A stretch of 12,951 nt of DNA, taken from positions 1 to 12,951 of the forward strand of contig DIUI01000026.1 in assembly GCA_002428215.1 (NCBI GenBank), written 5' to 3'. The notes below the pieces were generated by a model that was given only the letters and a program-made list of their open reading frames with translations, made no database searches and had not been told where the DNA came from. Origin of the DNA: Prolixibacteraceae bacterium UBA6162. GTDB taxonomy: Bacteria > Bacteroidota > Bacteroidia > Bacteroidales > Prolixibacteraceae. Positions within the stretch are counted from its first letter, which is position 1. Every line of letters starts with the position of its first letter. Positions 5,824 to 12,935 of the stretch are shown here, piece after piece. Both the position numbers and the translations under genes were made by a program.

Positions 5824-7974
5824 TCAGAAAATTAGTTCCATCTCTTCCAAAAGATAACCTGCACCTGCAAATTTATCGACGATGAAGAGCATATAACGCA
5901 TATCAAGGGATATGTTGCGGCTCTGATTCGGATCATACATGATGTCGCTCATAGTGCCCTCCCAGCACCGATCGAAATTTATTCCAATCAGATGCCCATC
6001 GGCATTTAAAACCGGGCTTCCTGAATTTCCGCCAGTAGTGTGGTTCGAAGCTACAAAACAGACCGGCATAATTCCGTCCACTCCATACCGGCCGTAATCC
6101 TTTTCGGCATGAAGCTGTTTTAATCGTGCCGGCACCCGATAATCGTAGATATCGGGATTGTCCTTTTCGATAATTCCATCAAGTGTTGTGTAATGTTTAT
6201 ATGCAACACCATCGCGGGGTTCGTAGCCCTCTATACGACCGTATGCAACCCTGAGGGTAGAATTGGCATCAGGAAACAGAGCCTTGCCCTGCTGCATTTC
6301 CATGATTCCTGCCAAATAGTGCTGCATCTCTGCATCGAGAATTCCCTCAATTTCACGCACAGGTGCATCGATTTTTTCATTATAAAAATTTCGCAGACTT
6401 TTGTACAAGGAAAAAACAGGATCCTTTTCAATGGTTTTCATTTTTGCAGCATCTCCTGAGGCCACCAGGTTCATCAGTCTATCTCTGTCGGAAAGTATCG
6501 AACGCCGGTAAATTCGACTTGTTAATCGATCGCCCTGGTGCTTTGATAAAACATTTAACAATTCAGCAGAAATAAAGGGTGCGGGTACCTCATGAACAAG
6601 CATTGGCAATAGCCGGCTGAACATCTCCTCGTCGAGTGGCTGATGAAAATCCTTAAAAAAAGCATTCAATTGACGCTCCATTGCCTCAGTGAGGTTGGAT
6701 GATATTTCGCCCTGTCGTTGCGCCTGGAGAATAAAAGCCTCCATATAACTCGCCAGAGTAAAGATTTCAATACCCGAAAGAACGATTTCACTGTAATAAT
6801 CGGCTGCCTTCGCCAAAGGTCCATATCCGTCATAGGTATTCTCAAGATTCTCCATCACACGGTCATACTTGCCTGTCCATTTGCCGGTACTGCGAGCCCA
6901 TACTTCAAAATCATGCTCATAGGCCTTTTTCCGCTCAACGGCACCCAGTCTTTGTAACCCCACAATCTCACCCTGCCATCTCTTCCATGCATTGGAAACT
7001 GAAGCATATTTTGATGCATATTGAATGCGAATACCCGGATCGGAATCCATAAAATTTCGCATGATCTCAAGTTTGTGATCCCGTATGGCAATCCGGTCAG
7101 GATCGCGCTGATCTTGAATCAACTCCACTGCAAATGATGGCAAATATTGTGTTGTTCTGCCCGGATATCCAAACACCATTGTAAAATCGCCGGGTTCAAT
7201 TCCTTTTAAAGAAATAGGAAAGAATTTTTTGGGTTTAAACGGCACATTATCCGGCGAATAAGGTGCTGGTTCGTTGTTGGGACCTGCATAGATCCGAAAC
7301 AATGCAAAATCGCCGGTATGTCGGGGCCACATCCAATTGTCGGTATCGCCACCAAATTTACCAATAGCTGAGGGAGGAGCGCCCACAAGCCGTACATCAC
7401 TGTATACCTTGTAAACGTGCAAGAAATATTGGTTGCCATAAAAAAACGGTCTTACCAAAGCCCGATATTTTCCATTCTCGCGCGCAGAACGCTCAATAGC
7501 GGCAATATTGGCTGCCCTCTTCTCCTGCTTCTGTCCATCATCAGTCAGCGCATCCAACCCTTCAAATACCAAATGGGTAACATCCTCCATGCGTTCGAGA
7601 AAACTAACCGTTAGGCCCTGATTGGGAAGCTCCTCACTACGGGAATAGGCCCAGAAACCATTCGTAAGATAATCGTTCTCCAGCGAACTATGCATCTGAA
7701 TCTGACGGTATCCGCAATGGTGATTGGTAATAAGAAGCCCGTCTCCGGAAATTAACTCCCCGGTACATCCCCCCCCAAAAAGAATCACCGCGTCTTTCAT
7801 GGAGGCGTTGTTGATATCATAAATATCAGTGGCAGTGAGGCGAAATCCCATTTGCTGCATCTCTTCCAGATTGTATTTCTCTAACAGGATGGGAACCCAC
7901 ATACCCTCCCGGGCAATTGTTTGCAACCAGAGGAACATCGCAAACACCAATAATAGCAGCTTATTCATTCTCAT
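5824..7974 (-). CDS. secreted S46 dipeptidyl-peptidase, DPP11-like (Asp/Glu-specific type)
   Basis: A 716-residue serine exopeptidase that removes dipeptides from peptide N termini in the periplasm. Numbered from the ATG at 7974: signal peptide MRMNKLLLLVFAMFLWLQTIA, then the chymotrypsin-like half with FGGGCTGELIS and the histidine motif NHHCGY (His86), the aspartate in GDFALFR (about Asp222), a long helical insert (about 290-520) and the serine motif TGGNSGSP (Ser651). Length and triad spacing match P. gingivalis DPP7/DPP11. Eighteen residues after the serine lies Arg669 in NFDRCWEG; DPP11 has Arg here for acidic P1 residues whereas DPP7 has Gly, so an Asp/Glu preference is inferred. No T9SS sorting domain is attached. 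The frame stays open to 8025, but a -7 element at 8007-8000 and the preceding gene's terminator cover that extension, so the start is 7974 or the ATG at 7968. Confidence 0.93.
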   Translation of the reverse strand: MRMNKLLLLVFAMFLWLQTIAREGMWVPILLEKYNLEEMQQMGFRLTATDIYDINNASMKDAVILFGGGCTGELISGDGLLITNHHCGYRQIQMHSSLENDYLTNGFWAYSRSEELPNQGLTVSFLERMEDVTHLVFEGLDALTDDGQKQEKRAANIAAIERSARENGKYRALVRPFFYGNQYFLHVYKVYSDVRLVGAPPSAIGKFGGDTDNWMWPRHTGDFALFRIYAGPNNEPAPYSPDNVPFKPKKFFPISLKGIEPGDFTMVFGYPGRTTQYLPSFAVELIQDQRDPDRIAIRDHKLEIMRNFMDSDPGIRIQYASKYASVSNAWKRWQGEIVGLQRLGAVERKKAYEHDFEVWARSTGKWTGKYDRVMENLENTYDGYGPLAKAADYYSEIVLSGIEIFTLASYMEAFILQAQRQGEISSNLTEAMERQLNAFFKDFHQPLDEEMFSRLLPMLVHEVPAPFISAELLNVLSKHQGDRLTSRIYRRSILSDRDRLMNLVASGDAAKMKTIEKDPVFSLYKSLRNFYNEKIDAPVREIEGILDAEMQHYLAGIMEMQQGKALFPDANSTLRVAYGRIEGYEPRDGVAYKHYTTLDGIIEKDNPDIYDYRVPARLKQLHAEKDYGRYGVDGIMPVCFVASNHTTGGNSGSPVLNADGHLIGINFDRCWEGTMSDIMYDPNQSRNISLDMRYMLFIVDKFAGAGYLLEEMELIF

Positions 7975-7999
7975 TTTTATCGCTTTTGTATCGCAGAAC

Positions 8000-8007
8000 C
8001 AAATATA
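8000..8007 (-). promoter_or_regulatory. -7 promoter element TATATTTG of the dipeptidyl-peptidase gene
   Basis: The minus strand reads TATATTTG, an exact TAnnTTTG match, 26 bases upstream of the ATG at 7974 and just after the terminator of the preceding gene. No clear -33 TTG at the usual spacing. Confidence 0.55.
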
Positions 8008-8025
8008 CATTTTTCGCCAAAGCAT

Positions 8026-8059
8026 AAAAAATATACCCCATCAAATCGACAGGGTATAT
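8026..8059 (-). terminator. intrinsic terminator of the sugar-binding lipoprotein gene
   Basis: On the minus strand ATATACCC pairs perfectly with GGGTATAT (8 pairs, 13-base loop; arms 8059-8052 and 8038-8031) and runs straight into TTTTT. It lies 24 bases past the TAA at 8085-8083. The stem has only three G-C pairs but the T-run and placement are good. Confidence 0.75.
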
Positions 8060-8082
8060 GTAATTTTGAAATTTATTCGCTT

Positions 8083-9087
8083 TTAATCAAAAATATCAGC
8101 CTCGCTCTGATAGCCCTCAGAAACTACGGTGAGCCTGAGATTTTGTTTGTTTACAACGACCCCACTAAACAGCATCGAAGGAACCAACATATGACCGTTG
8201 CTGGTAGTTTGAAAGGTTCTTTCGCATTCCAGACCACTTCCTAACCTAAAAGCAATGTCGGCAGCTGTTGTTGCCATCTTTTGAAGTGGTTTATATATGG
8301 TAATTGTCTGGTTCCCCTTAACAATCTCCTGAAGATTCCTAAGGTCGGAATCCATACCGGCAACCAACACCCTGCCCAATAAATTAGCATTTTCAAGCGC
8401 TCGCATAGCACCAAAAGCAATAGCATCATTCCCTGCGATTACAGCATCGGGTATAGAATTTGGACTGCTCAGGAATTTTTGCATTATCTCATATCCTTCC
8501 TGCTCCCCCCATTCCTGAGTATAAGTATTGAGCACAACCTTCAAGTCTCCTTTCTCTATTAAAGGAGCCAAAACATTCATATGGCCAAGCTGCAGAAACT
8601 GACTGTTATGATCGGCCATGGCTCCCCCAATCAACGCATATTTTCCTTCCGGCTTTATGGTAGTTAGATATTTGGCCTGCAACTCACCAATCTCAACATT
8701 GTCGGTCGAAATATAAAAATCGAGCGAACAGTTCATAATTAGCCGGTCGTACGACACTACCGGAACATTCACCTTTTTGGCGGCATCAGCTATTTTGGCA
8801 GCACTAAACTGATCAACGGGTACAACTACAAGCACATCTATTCCCTCGGCCAACAGTTTTTGAGCCTGTTTATACTGCTCATCAGCATCATTACCTGCCT
8901 CTACAACCACAACAGTGGCCCCGAGATGTTCCGCGTGTTGCACAAAGAAATCCCGGTCATTTTCCCACCGTTCCTTATCCAGGGCATGCAGCATGAATCC
9001 GATTTTTATCGGTTCTTCGCTTTTCTGACATGCTGATAGGATATTGAACAGCAGAAACAGTGTAAAGAATTGAAGCACATATTTCAT
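8083..9087 (-). CDS. XylF-like sugar-binding lipoprotein without adjacent transporter genes
   Basis: A 334-residue type I periplasmic binding protein (Peripla_BP_4), closest by eye to the D-xylose-binding protein XylF. It has a lipoprotein signal ending in LSAC (Cys20), then KIGFML at the start of the first lobe, the XylF-like ERWENDRDFFV (39-49), YDRLI (113-117) and DFYISTDNVEIGELQAK (123-139). Residues that correspond to sugar contacts in E. coli XylF are present: Trp193 in QEWGE, Asn220 in AGNDA, Asp246 in GMDSD and Lys266 in IYKPL, so binding of xylose or a similar pyranose is plausible. No permease or ATPase gene lies nearby. Residues after the cysteine (QKSEE) resemble the Bacteroidota surface lipoprotein export signal. 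The gene follows maf by 72 bases and ends in a terminator. Binding-protein call is strong; exact sugar and whether it feeds a transporter or a sensor are unknown. Confidence 0.88.
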   Translation of the reverse strand: MKYVLQFFTLFLLFNILSACQKSEEPIKIGFMLHALDKERWENDRDFFVQHAEHLGATVVVVEAGNDADEQYKQAQKLLAEGIDVLVVVPVDQFSAAKIADAAKKVNVPVVSYDRLIMNCSLDFYISTDNVEIGELQAKYLTTIKPEGKYALIGGAMADHNSQFLQLGHMNVLAPLIEKGDLKVVLNTYTQEWGEQEGYEIMQKFLSSPNSIPDAVIAGNDAIAFGAMRALENANLLGRVLVAGMDSDLRNLQEIVKGNQTITIYKPLQKMATTAADIAFRLGSGLECERTFQTTSNGHMLVPSMLFSGVVVNKQNLRLTVVSEGYQSEADIFD

Positions 9088-9159
9088 AATTTCAGCTGTT
9101 TGATTACAGAATAATTTACGAAATAAATGCAGAACAAGTTTGACCGCCAGAAAACTTAA

Positions 9160-9771
9160 TTAGCTGTTTTTCAACATACCGGATGAAGGCATTGTATCGA
9201 ATCTTTTTATCTCTTCATAAAGCTTATCGGCGGGCAGGCCCACTACATTGAAATAAGACCCATTTATACGCTCAATACAGGCGAGCCCAATCCATTCCTG
9301 AATTCCATAAGCTCCTGCCTTATCGAATGGACGGCATGTTTCGACATAGTGGTCGATTTCAGTATCGGAACATCGCTTAAAAAACACTTCTGTAACGGAA
9401 AAGAAACTTATCGCACGATGCAGGGTTGTCAGACAAACACCTGTAATTACTTCGTGAACAGTTCCATTCAGACGCTGCAGCATTTTACGGGCATGATAGG
9501 CATCATCGGGCTTGGCAAGCACCTCTCCGTCAATCCAAACAATGGTGTCGGCAGTAATCAGAAAGTCATTCCCCGAAAGTCTTCCCCGCAAAACATTAGC
9601 CTTTTCATTTGCAATGTGCAATGCAATCGCTTCTTTGTGCAATCCTTCAGGGTAATCTTCTGATCCATCGGCAGTAACTATAGAAAAGGGTAATCCCAGC
9701 TGATGAAGAATTTCCTGTCTTCTGGGCGATTTAGAACCCAATATGTAGTTGTAATCGGGATACCAAACCAT
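9160..9771 (-). CDS. maf: Maf family nucleoside triphosphate pyrophosphatase
   Basis: A 203-residue cytosolic enzyme that hydrolyses non-canonical or excess nucleoside triphosphates (mostly dTTP/UTP and modified bases) to monophosphates. The N-terminal GSKSPRR (residues 12-18) is the phosphate-binding signature, TADT (73-76, Asp75 the catalytic aspartate) and AKPDD (86-90) follow, and DKAGAYGIQEW (150-160) plus NVVGLP (175-180) complete the fold. The YGIQ segment is the YhdE-like form associated with dTTP/UTP specificity. Length is normal for the family. Its ATG overlaps the TGA stop of the upstream HAD phosphatase (TGATG), which indicates translational coupling. Family assignment is very secure; the dTTP/UTP preference is inference from the motif type. 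Confidence 0.95.
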   Translation of the reverse strand: MVWYPDYNYILGSKSPRRQEILHQLGLPFSIVTADGSEDYPEGLHKEAIALHIANEKANVLRGRLSGNDFLITADTIVWIDGEVLAKPDDAYHARKMLQRLNGTVHEVITGVCLTTLHRAISFFSVTEVFFKRCSDTEIDHYVETCRPFDKAGAYGIQEWIGLACIERINGSYFNVVGLPADKLYEEIKRFDTMPSSGMLKNS

Positions 9772-10301
9772 CAGAAAGATCTTTGGGTAGTACTATGCTC
9801 ACTAAACCATACGTTTTGGGCACGCATAACCTGTTCTATAATATCTCGCACACAACCCCTACCTCCCTCACAATGAGACACATATTGAGACATCGCTTTT
9901 ATTTCGGGCACAGCATCCGACGGACAAACAGCAACACCTACTTTTTGCATGATGTAAAAATCGACCAAATCATCCCCCATAAAAAGAATTTCATCTGCTC
10001 TAATACCTGTCTTATGCATAAAATCGTCAAGAGATGCCACCTTATCGCGAACACCGTCGTAATAATGAGTTATGCCAAGTTTCTGATGCCTGAGTTTAAC
10101 TGAAGGAAGCATACCGCCGGTTATTACACCCACCTGAAAACCACTATCCAGTGCCATCCTGATTGCCATCCCATCCTTCACATTTGCGGTCCTTACAGGA
10201 TCCCCATTGCTATCCAATGGAGAAACATCGCATGACAGCACCCCATCTACATCGAACAACATCGCCCGTATATGTTGCAATTTTTCTTTAAAAAAAGCCA
10301 T
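9771..10301 (-). CDS. KdsC-like HAD phosphatase (Kdo-8-phosphate phosphatase family)
   Basis: A 176-residue cap-less (C0) HAD phosphatase. From the ATG at 10301: motif I LFDVDGVL (15-22, nucleophile Asp17 and acid Asp19), motif II VITGG (60-64), a motif III lysine in VRDKVAS (Lys87), motif IV MGDDLVD (108-114) and the C-terminal EGGRGCVRDII segment that mirrors the GGxGAVRE end of KdsC, which lines the neighbouring active site in the tetramer. The family dephosphorylates Kdo-8-phosphate in lipid A core synthesis; Gly replaces the usual Arg of ITGR in motif II. The frame is open 14 codons further to a TTG (10343), but the alignment with KdsC and the ATG favour 10301. It is translationally coupled to maf. 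No other kds gene is present here, so a related sugar-acid phosphate is possible. Confidence 0.87.
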   Translation of the reverse strand: MAFFKEKLQHIRAMLFDVDGVLSCDVSPLDSNGDPVRTANVKDGMAIRMALDSGFQVGVITGGMLPSVKLRHQKLGITHYYDGVRDKVASLDDFMHKTGIRADEILFMGDDLVDFYIMQKVGVAVCPSDAVPEIKAMSQYVSHCEGGRGCVRDIIEQVMRAQNVWFSEHSTTQRSF

Positions 10302-10451
10302 ACCCCAAATTTTCTGCAAGTTATAAAATATCAGGCGAACCAACCACCGAACCGGGGCTTACGAACCAATAATTAGCAATACCTGGATTGCATTGGAATG
10401 CGTTAAATTATTGCTCATGACACATAAAATAGCTGGCGACACTCCAAAAGC

Positions 10452-10487
10452 AAAAAGCCTCCGGCAGTAAATGCCGAAAGCTTTTTT
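10452..10487 (-). terminator. strong hairpin terminator of the superoxide dismutase gene
   Basis: Arms 10452-10466 and 10472-10486 enclose a five-base loop. In the minus-strand transcript all 15 positions pair (AAAAAGC, UUU with GAG through two G-U wobbles, CGGCA) and the stem ends in a U-run about 20 bases after the TGA of the dismutase gene. On the plus strand two of the middle pairs become A-C mismatches, so the hairpin is stronger in the minus direction. Confidence 0.85.
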
Positions 10488-10506
10488 ATTAGATTATTAT
10501 TGATTA

Positions 10507-11214
10507 TCAACCTATAGACTGTAGATACAAACTTTCTACTTTAGGCCAATTGATAATTTTCATAAAATTATCAATATAATCGCCTCGTAAATTCTGATAA
10601 TTGAGATAATAGGCATGTTCCCAAACATCAATCCCCAGTATGGGAAGACCTTGTTGGTCTACCACATCCATAAGTGGATTGTCTTGATTGGCCGTAGACG
10701 AAACAAACAATTTGCCATCGCGACCCACTGACAGCCAAGCCCAACCACTACCAAAACGGGTTCTCGCTGCAACAGTAAATTGCTGAACAAATTCATCGTA
10801 CGACCCTAAATCGGATTCAATTGCAGATTTCATATCCACCGAAATCTCAATCGGCTCAGGCGTAAGAATATCCCAAAACAGGTTATGATTGTAAAAACCA
10901 CCCCCATTATTCCTAACTGACTCCGAATATGCACTCATACGGGCAAATATTTCAGGCAGAGAGGTGTTTAACATGCTGGTACCTTCAGCGGCTTTCATGA
11001 AATTATCGAAGTACGCTTTGTGATGCTTTGAATAATGGATTTCCATGGTCATCGCATCGATATAAGGCTCAAGGGCATCAAATGCATAGGGTAATTCCGG
11101 GAATATATGACCCGAAAAAGCAGGCTTGGTGTCGGTACAGGCACTCAAAACCCCAACAAAGGGCGAGGCTACAGCTACAGTTCCGATGGCACCGATAAAT
11201 TTACGTCTTTTCAT
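10507..11214 (-). CDS. sod: superoxide dismutase, Mn/Fe family, exported Tat-type lipoprotein
   Basis: A 235-residue dismutase converting superoxide to oxygen and peroxide. The leader KRRKFIGAIG (2-11) is a twin-arginine motif and ends in the lipobox LSAC (Cys26), so the folded metalloenzyme is probably exported by Tat and lipid-anchored outside the cytoplasm. The catalytic domain starts at HIFPELPYAFDALEPYID; metal ligands are His60 (MEIHYSKHH), His110 (FYNHNLFW), Asp196 and His200 (DVWEHAYY), and the gateway tyrosine is Tyr68. Gln177 in ANQDNPLM and Gly in NGGGFYNH follow the Mn-type pattern rather than the Fe-type glutamine, so manganese or cambialistic use is inferred. It lies 49 bases after the O-antigen ligase-like gene with no clear promoter of its own, and is followed by a strong terminator. 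Most bacterial SODs of this family lack any signal. Confidence 0.95.
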   Translation of the reverse strand: MKRRKFIGAIGTVAVASPFVGVLSACTDTKPAFSGHIFPELPYAFDALEPYIDAMTMEIHYSKHHKAYFDNFMKAAEGTSMLNTSLPEIFARMSAYSESVRNNGGGFYNHNLFWDILTPEPIEISVDMKSAIESDLGSYDEFVQQFTVAARTRFGSGWAWLSVGRDGKLFVSSTANQDNPLMDVVDQQGLPILGIDVWEHAYYLNYQNLRGDYIDNFMKIINWPKVESLYLQSIG

Positions 11215-11263
11215 ACCTTATTATCTTTTAACCATCAAAACAAACGGATGAAAGATTTGTTCG

Positions 11264-12856
11264 TTAGCCAATGCGCTTTTGATTGCAATTGGGCATATAC
11301 CATGCAATAAAGGAGAAAAAGAAGACAAAAAAGGAAAGTCCCATATGGGTCTCAAGATTGGCATCGCCCAGATTGGCAATCGCCATGGCAATAAGAAAAT
11401 GGAGAAGAATAAAATTGCGGTAATACCGACCTCTTACAATCACAAATAGTAAAGCAGCTAATATAAATATGAACCCAACAAAACCAAACTTAACGATATA
11501 GTTAAGGTACTGGTTGTGCGACGAACGTCGGTTTTCAGGCGTAAGCCGGCTACCACTATTTTCATATACAGAATTATACGCTTTCACCCAGTTACCGGTA
11601 CCTACGCCAAGCCAGGGATTTTGTTTGACAAGTATCCAACTTGCTTTTAAAAACTCGATTCGCTGAACCAGCGATTTGTTGTTGGGATCGCCTGTACTTC
11701 GATATTGCTCCAGCTCCCACAGTGTATCATAAACCCTTGGGTAAATCGAAAAAGTTCTGTTTTTAAAACGAAAATTGGTCACTCCCCGCTCAATATGCTC
11801 TATATCATCGGGGGTTAATTGTGCGATTCCAACACTATCTTTACGCAATCCCATACTTGTAAGGTAGCGTATTAGGGTAGTTCCAAGAGGATAACCGTTT
11901 AATTCGGAATCATAGTCAAGGTTTCCAACTTTATTCCACGAACGCCTGAGTTCATCCTCAGAAATATAGAGAAAAACCAGATGTCCATTCTCTCTAACAG
12001 TTTGTTCAAAATCGTGATGGTAATAGTTGCCGGAGGGGGTAATCCACTCAACGGAATCCCGATCTACTTCGGTGTATGCATAAAACTGATGAGCAACAGA
12101 AGCAACATAAACAACGGGAGTAGCTGCTGCCAAAAGAAACAAGGTTAGCAAACCATACCGCAGGGGAATATTTTTGACACGCAAAAGGTAAATAAAAGCA
12201 GAGACGGTAACAGTACCAAAAAAAGCAATTAAACCGATCAAAGATTTTAAAATAAAAAGAAACCAAACCAACCAGACAATGGTTAGAATAGAGACCCATT
12301 TAAATTTTCGGATTACATCGAACCCTGAAAAAATCAAAAACCAAACCATAAGAATAACAGATAACACAACCTGAAATGAGAATCTGATATTCGAAACAAA
12401 ACCAAGAGAACGAATAGTGAGGGCCTCATTATTGTCGGCCAGGAAGAGTTTCACTGTAAAAATGAGCGATGAAACAACTACCGCAGCTACAAAAAGTAGC
12501 AACAGCAAATAAGTTTTAGTTTTTGATAATGGAGGAGAAAGATAAAGGCCCAGCGGAAAAATAATCCAAAAAAGAACTTTGTTTAATTCATAAATCGCCA
12601 TTTGCCAGTCGTTGGTAAATAGGCTCCATATCAAATAAACAATAAAAATAGCTCCAAACCCATACATCAAAAATCGGGATTTAGACGAAGGAACATGCGG
12701 GCTGAGAAAATAGAAAACGAGAGCCAGTACCAGAAGAAATCCGGCAGAAATACTGACCAGGGCTTCAGAGAACGGAAACCCCACCATAGTAATCGCAGCG
12801 AAAAAGAGGAAAAGATACTCCTGCCAACGCAGTATTGTATTTATCCGGGCATTCAT
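11264..12856 (-). CDS. O-antigen ligase / polymerase family membrane protein (Wzy_C domain)
   Basis: A 530-residue polytopic inner-membrane protein with about 12 hydrophobic segments: nine in residues 14-256, then a large hydrophilic loop (about 257-450), then three more (about 453-521). The loop ends in the family hallmarks PWLGVGTGNW (414-423) and RRSSHNQYLNY (443-453), whose His447 is the position needed for ligase activity in WaaL. Such proteins transfer undecaprenyl-linked glycans to lipid A core (ligase), to the growing chain (Wzy) or to protein (O-oligosaccharyltransferase); sequence alone does not separate these. The loop of almost 200 residues is long for the family. The only other glycan-linked gene here is the KdsC-like phosphatase. 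The ATG at 12856 is preceded by a two-codon ATGAGCTGA that cannot be the start. Confidence 0.88.
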   Translation of the reverse strand: MNARINTILRWQEYLFLFFAAITMVGFPFSEALVSISAGFLLVLALVFYFLSPHVPSSKSRFLMYGFGAIFIVYLIWSLFTNDWQMAIYELNKVLFWIIFPLGLYLSPPLSKTKTYLLLLLFVAAVVVSSLIFTVKLFLADNNEALTIRSLGFVSNIRFSFQVVLSVILMVWFLIFSGFDVIRKFKWVSILTIVWLVWFLFILKSLIGLIAFFGTVTVSAFIYLLRVKNIPLRYGLLTLFLLAAATPVVYVASVAHQFYAYTEVDRDSVEWITPSGNYYHHDFEQTVRENGHLVFLYISEDELRRSWNKVGNLDYDSELNGYPLGTTLIRYLTSMGLRKDSVGIAQLTPDDIEHIERGVTNFRFKNRTFSIYPRVYDTLWELEQYRSTGDPNNKSLVQRIEFLKASWILVKQNPWLGVGTGNWVKAYNSVYENSGSRLTPENRRSSHNQYLNYIVKFGFVGFIFILAALLFVIVRGRYYRNFILLHFLIAMAIANLGDANLETHMGLSFFVFFFSFIAWYMPNCNQKRIG

Positions 12857-12887
12857 CAGCTCATCAGGTTTAGAGAATAAACGGACG

Positions 12888-12905
12888 TATACTTAAATAA
12901 GTATA
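12888..12905. repeat. perfect 8+2+8 inverted repeat upstream of the O-antigen ligase-like gene
   Basis: TATACTTA-AA-TAAGTATA is a perfect palindrome with a two-base centre, 31 bases before the ATG at 12856. Its size and place, next to the possible transcription start, suit an operator for a dimeric regulator, but A+T-rich palindromes of this kind also arise by chance. Confidence 0.4.
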
Positions 12906-12909
12906 ATTT

Positions 12910-12935
12910 TAAAAATAATAACGAGGCTATAAACC
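12910..12935 (-). promoter_or_regulatory. possible promoter of the O-antigen ligase-like gene
   Basis: On the minus strand TTG, 17 bases, TATTTTTA (12917-12910) fits the -33/-7 arrangement with one mismatch in the last base of TAnnTTTG. The match is partial and the region is A+T-rich, so this is tentative. Confidence 0.25.

Noticed and set aside
5605..5835. 76-codon plus-strand open frame bridging the convergent gap
   Set aside because: It overlaps the end of the 4695 gene in another frame and runs into the dipeptidyl-peptidase gene; no start signal or recognisable product.
8083..9087. LacI-type transcription regulator or quorum (AI-2) receptor instead of a sugar-binding protein
   Set aside because: There is no N-terminal helix-turn-helix but a lipoprotein signal, and the YDRLI, DFYIS and GELQAK segments match XylF rather than LuxP/LsrB.
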